Below are positions 63,264 to 64,000 of a stretch of 64,000 nt of DNA, piece after piece. Each line of letters begins with the position of its first letter. Positions within the stretch are counted from its first letter, which is position 1. A program made the translations under genes and the position numbers. The DNA lies in the NCBI RefSeq assembly GCF_050389805.1, contig NZ_CP130945.1, positions 4,836,001-4,900,000 of the forward strand, given 5' to 3'. Origin of the DNA: Bacillus_BD sp050389805. GTDB lineage: Bacteria > Bacillota > Bacilli > Bacillales > Cytobacillaceae. The notes beneath the pieces were generated by a model that searched no databases, had not been told where the DNA came from, and saw nothing but the letters and a program-made list of their open reading frames with translations.

Positions 63264-64000
63264 CTATGCCTCAGCATTATCTAATTTTTTTGCCATAAAG
63301 CGTAGTAAGTCATCACGTAATTCTTCATGCTGAAGAGCAAATTCAATTGTTGTTTCAATAAAGCCTAATTTTTCACCAACGTCATAGCGTTTTCCTTCGA
63401 ATTCATAGGCGAATACACGTTGGATTTCATTCAATCTTTGAATTGCATCCGTTAATTGAATCTCTCCACCCGCGCCCACTTCTTGACGATCTAAAAACAT
63501 AAAGATTTCTGGTGTAAAGATATATCTTCCGATGATTGCAAGGTTTGACGGTGCCGTTCCTTTTTTTGGTTTTTCCACGAAGTTACGAACCTGGTACGTG
63601 TTGCCGTAGTTTTCCAACGGATCAACAACCCCATAACGGTGAGTTTCACTTTCAGGTACCTGCATAACACCGATTACAGATGATAGTGTTTTGTCATATT
63701 GGTTGATTAGTTGCTTTAAGCAAGGCGTTTCAGCTTGGACAATGTCATCACCAAGTAACACAGCAAACGGCTCATCGCCAATAAAGTTTCGCGCACACCA
63801 AACCGCATGTCCCAGACCCTTTGGTTCTTTTTGTCGTATGTAATGGATATCTACCATGTTAGAAATATTCCGAACTTCTTCTAGCATTTCAAATTTTTCT
63901 TTGCTTTCTAAGTTCTGCTCAAGTTCTAAGTTATGGTCAAAATGGTCCTCAATCGACCGCTTTGTTTTACCCGTTACAATGATAATATCTTCTATTCCAG
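63264..64000 (-). CDS. galU: UTP-glucose-1-phosphate uridylyltransferase, 3' part (5' end outside window)
   Basis: GalU (GtaB in Bacillus) makes UDP-glucose for glycolipids and teichoic acid glucosylation. About 245 codons are visible. The frame is open through base 64000, so the N-terminus with the nucleotide-binding loop is missing. Seen are GIEDIIIVTGKTKRSIEDHFD, EPKGLGHAVWCA, AVLLGDDI (metal-binding Asp), VEKPKKGTAPSNLAIIGRYI, GAGGEIQLTDAIQ and YDVGEKLGFIETT, all typical of the bacterial enzyme. It ends at 63264 before a terminator. Confidence 0.95.
   Translation of the reverse strand, partial: GIEDIIIVTGKTKRSIEDHFDHNLELEQNLESKEKFEMLEEVRNISNMVDIHYIRQKEPKGLGHAVWCARNFIGDEPFAVLLGDDIVQAETPCLKQLINQYDKTLSSVIGVMQVPESETHRYGVVDPLENYGNTYQVRNFVEKPKKGTAPSNLAIIGRYIFTPEIFMFLDRQEVGAGGEIQLTDAIQRLNEIQRVFAYEFEGKRYDVGEKLGFIETTIEFALQHEELRDDLLRFMAKKLDNAEA

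Overview
The window is chromosomal DNA of a low-GC, spore-forming Firmicute of the family Bacillaceae. The case rests on Bacillus-type families and signals: a glmS ribozyme, a SpoIIM-family protein, FloT, TcyP, a YhfW-like Rieske oxidoreductase, Fur and MntR boxes of Bacillus form, strong AGGAGG ribosome-binding sites, and an rRNA operon followed by a tRNA block whose order largely matches B. subtilis trnB. I cannot name the species.

Layout. 1-21.6 kb is a mosaic of short transcription units: the end of a metal P-type ATPase, a DUF3050 protein, glmS with promoter and ribozyme leader, a SWIM/SNF2 helicase, a HAD phosphatase, a small sigma-factor/DUF1659/DUF2922/YvrJ cluster, flotillin, an MsmX-type ATPase, thymidine kinase, several small lipoproteins, TatA, a REP-associated tyrosine transposase (RAYT), an LCP protein and a YitT-like membrane protein. 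Palindromic GGTGCC-N-GGCACC repeats lie between these genes and in places run into their 3' ends. They surround the RAYT gene.

21.6-30.1 kb is the stable-RNA region on the minus strand: tandem rRNA promoters, 16S, 23S, 5S, an internal terminator, 26 tRNA genes and a final terminator. Two related double-hairpin spacers sit among the tRNAs, one beside a duplicated half tRNA-Asn. Just past the array is a ~400-bp multi-hairpin segment that looks like a tnpB-less IS200/IS605 remnant with an omega-RNA-like right end.

30.6-46 kb: a cysteine desulfurase split by an in-frame stop, DUF4003, a LytTR/DUF3021 pair, an inositol-monophosphatase-like gene, and an RpiR regulator divergent from an ECF transporter (S, fused A-A', T) with a PHP-domain hydrolase. 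The last group looks like one uptake-and-processing system for an unknown, possibly phosphorylated, substrate. Then come an adhE gene fragment, a secreted beta-propeller protein, a LysM/3D cell-wall protein, a HEAT/SEC-C protein and a membrane-anchored protein with three DWP-N/D-DY repeats.

46-64 kb: intact adhE with candidate redox operators, a DUF2935 protein, a Mn-type CDF exporter behind an MntR-like box, a Fur-box-controlled ferric ABC importer, a YhfW-like Rieske oxidoreductase, a ThDP enzyme of the acetolactate synthase family, a DUF2089/membrane/SpoIIM operon, glycerate kinase, the cystine transporter TcyP and the 3' part of galU/gtaB.

All assignments come from reading the sequence; no database search was run.
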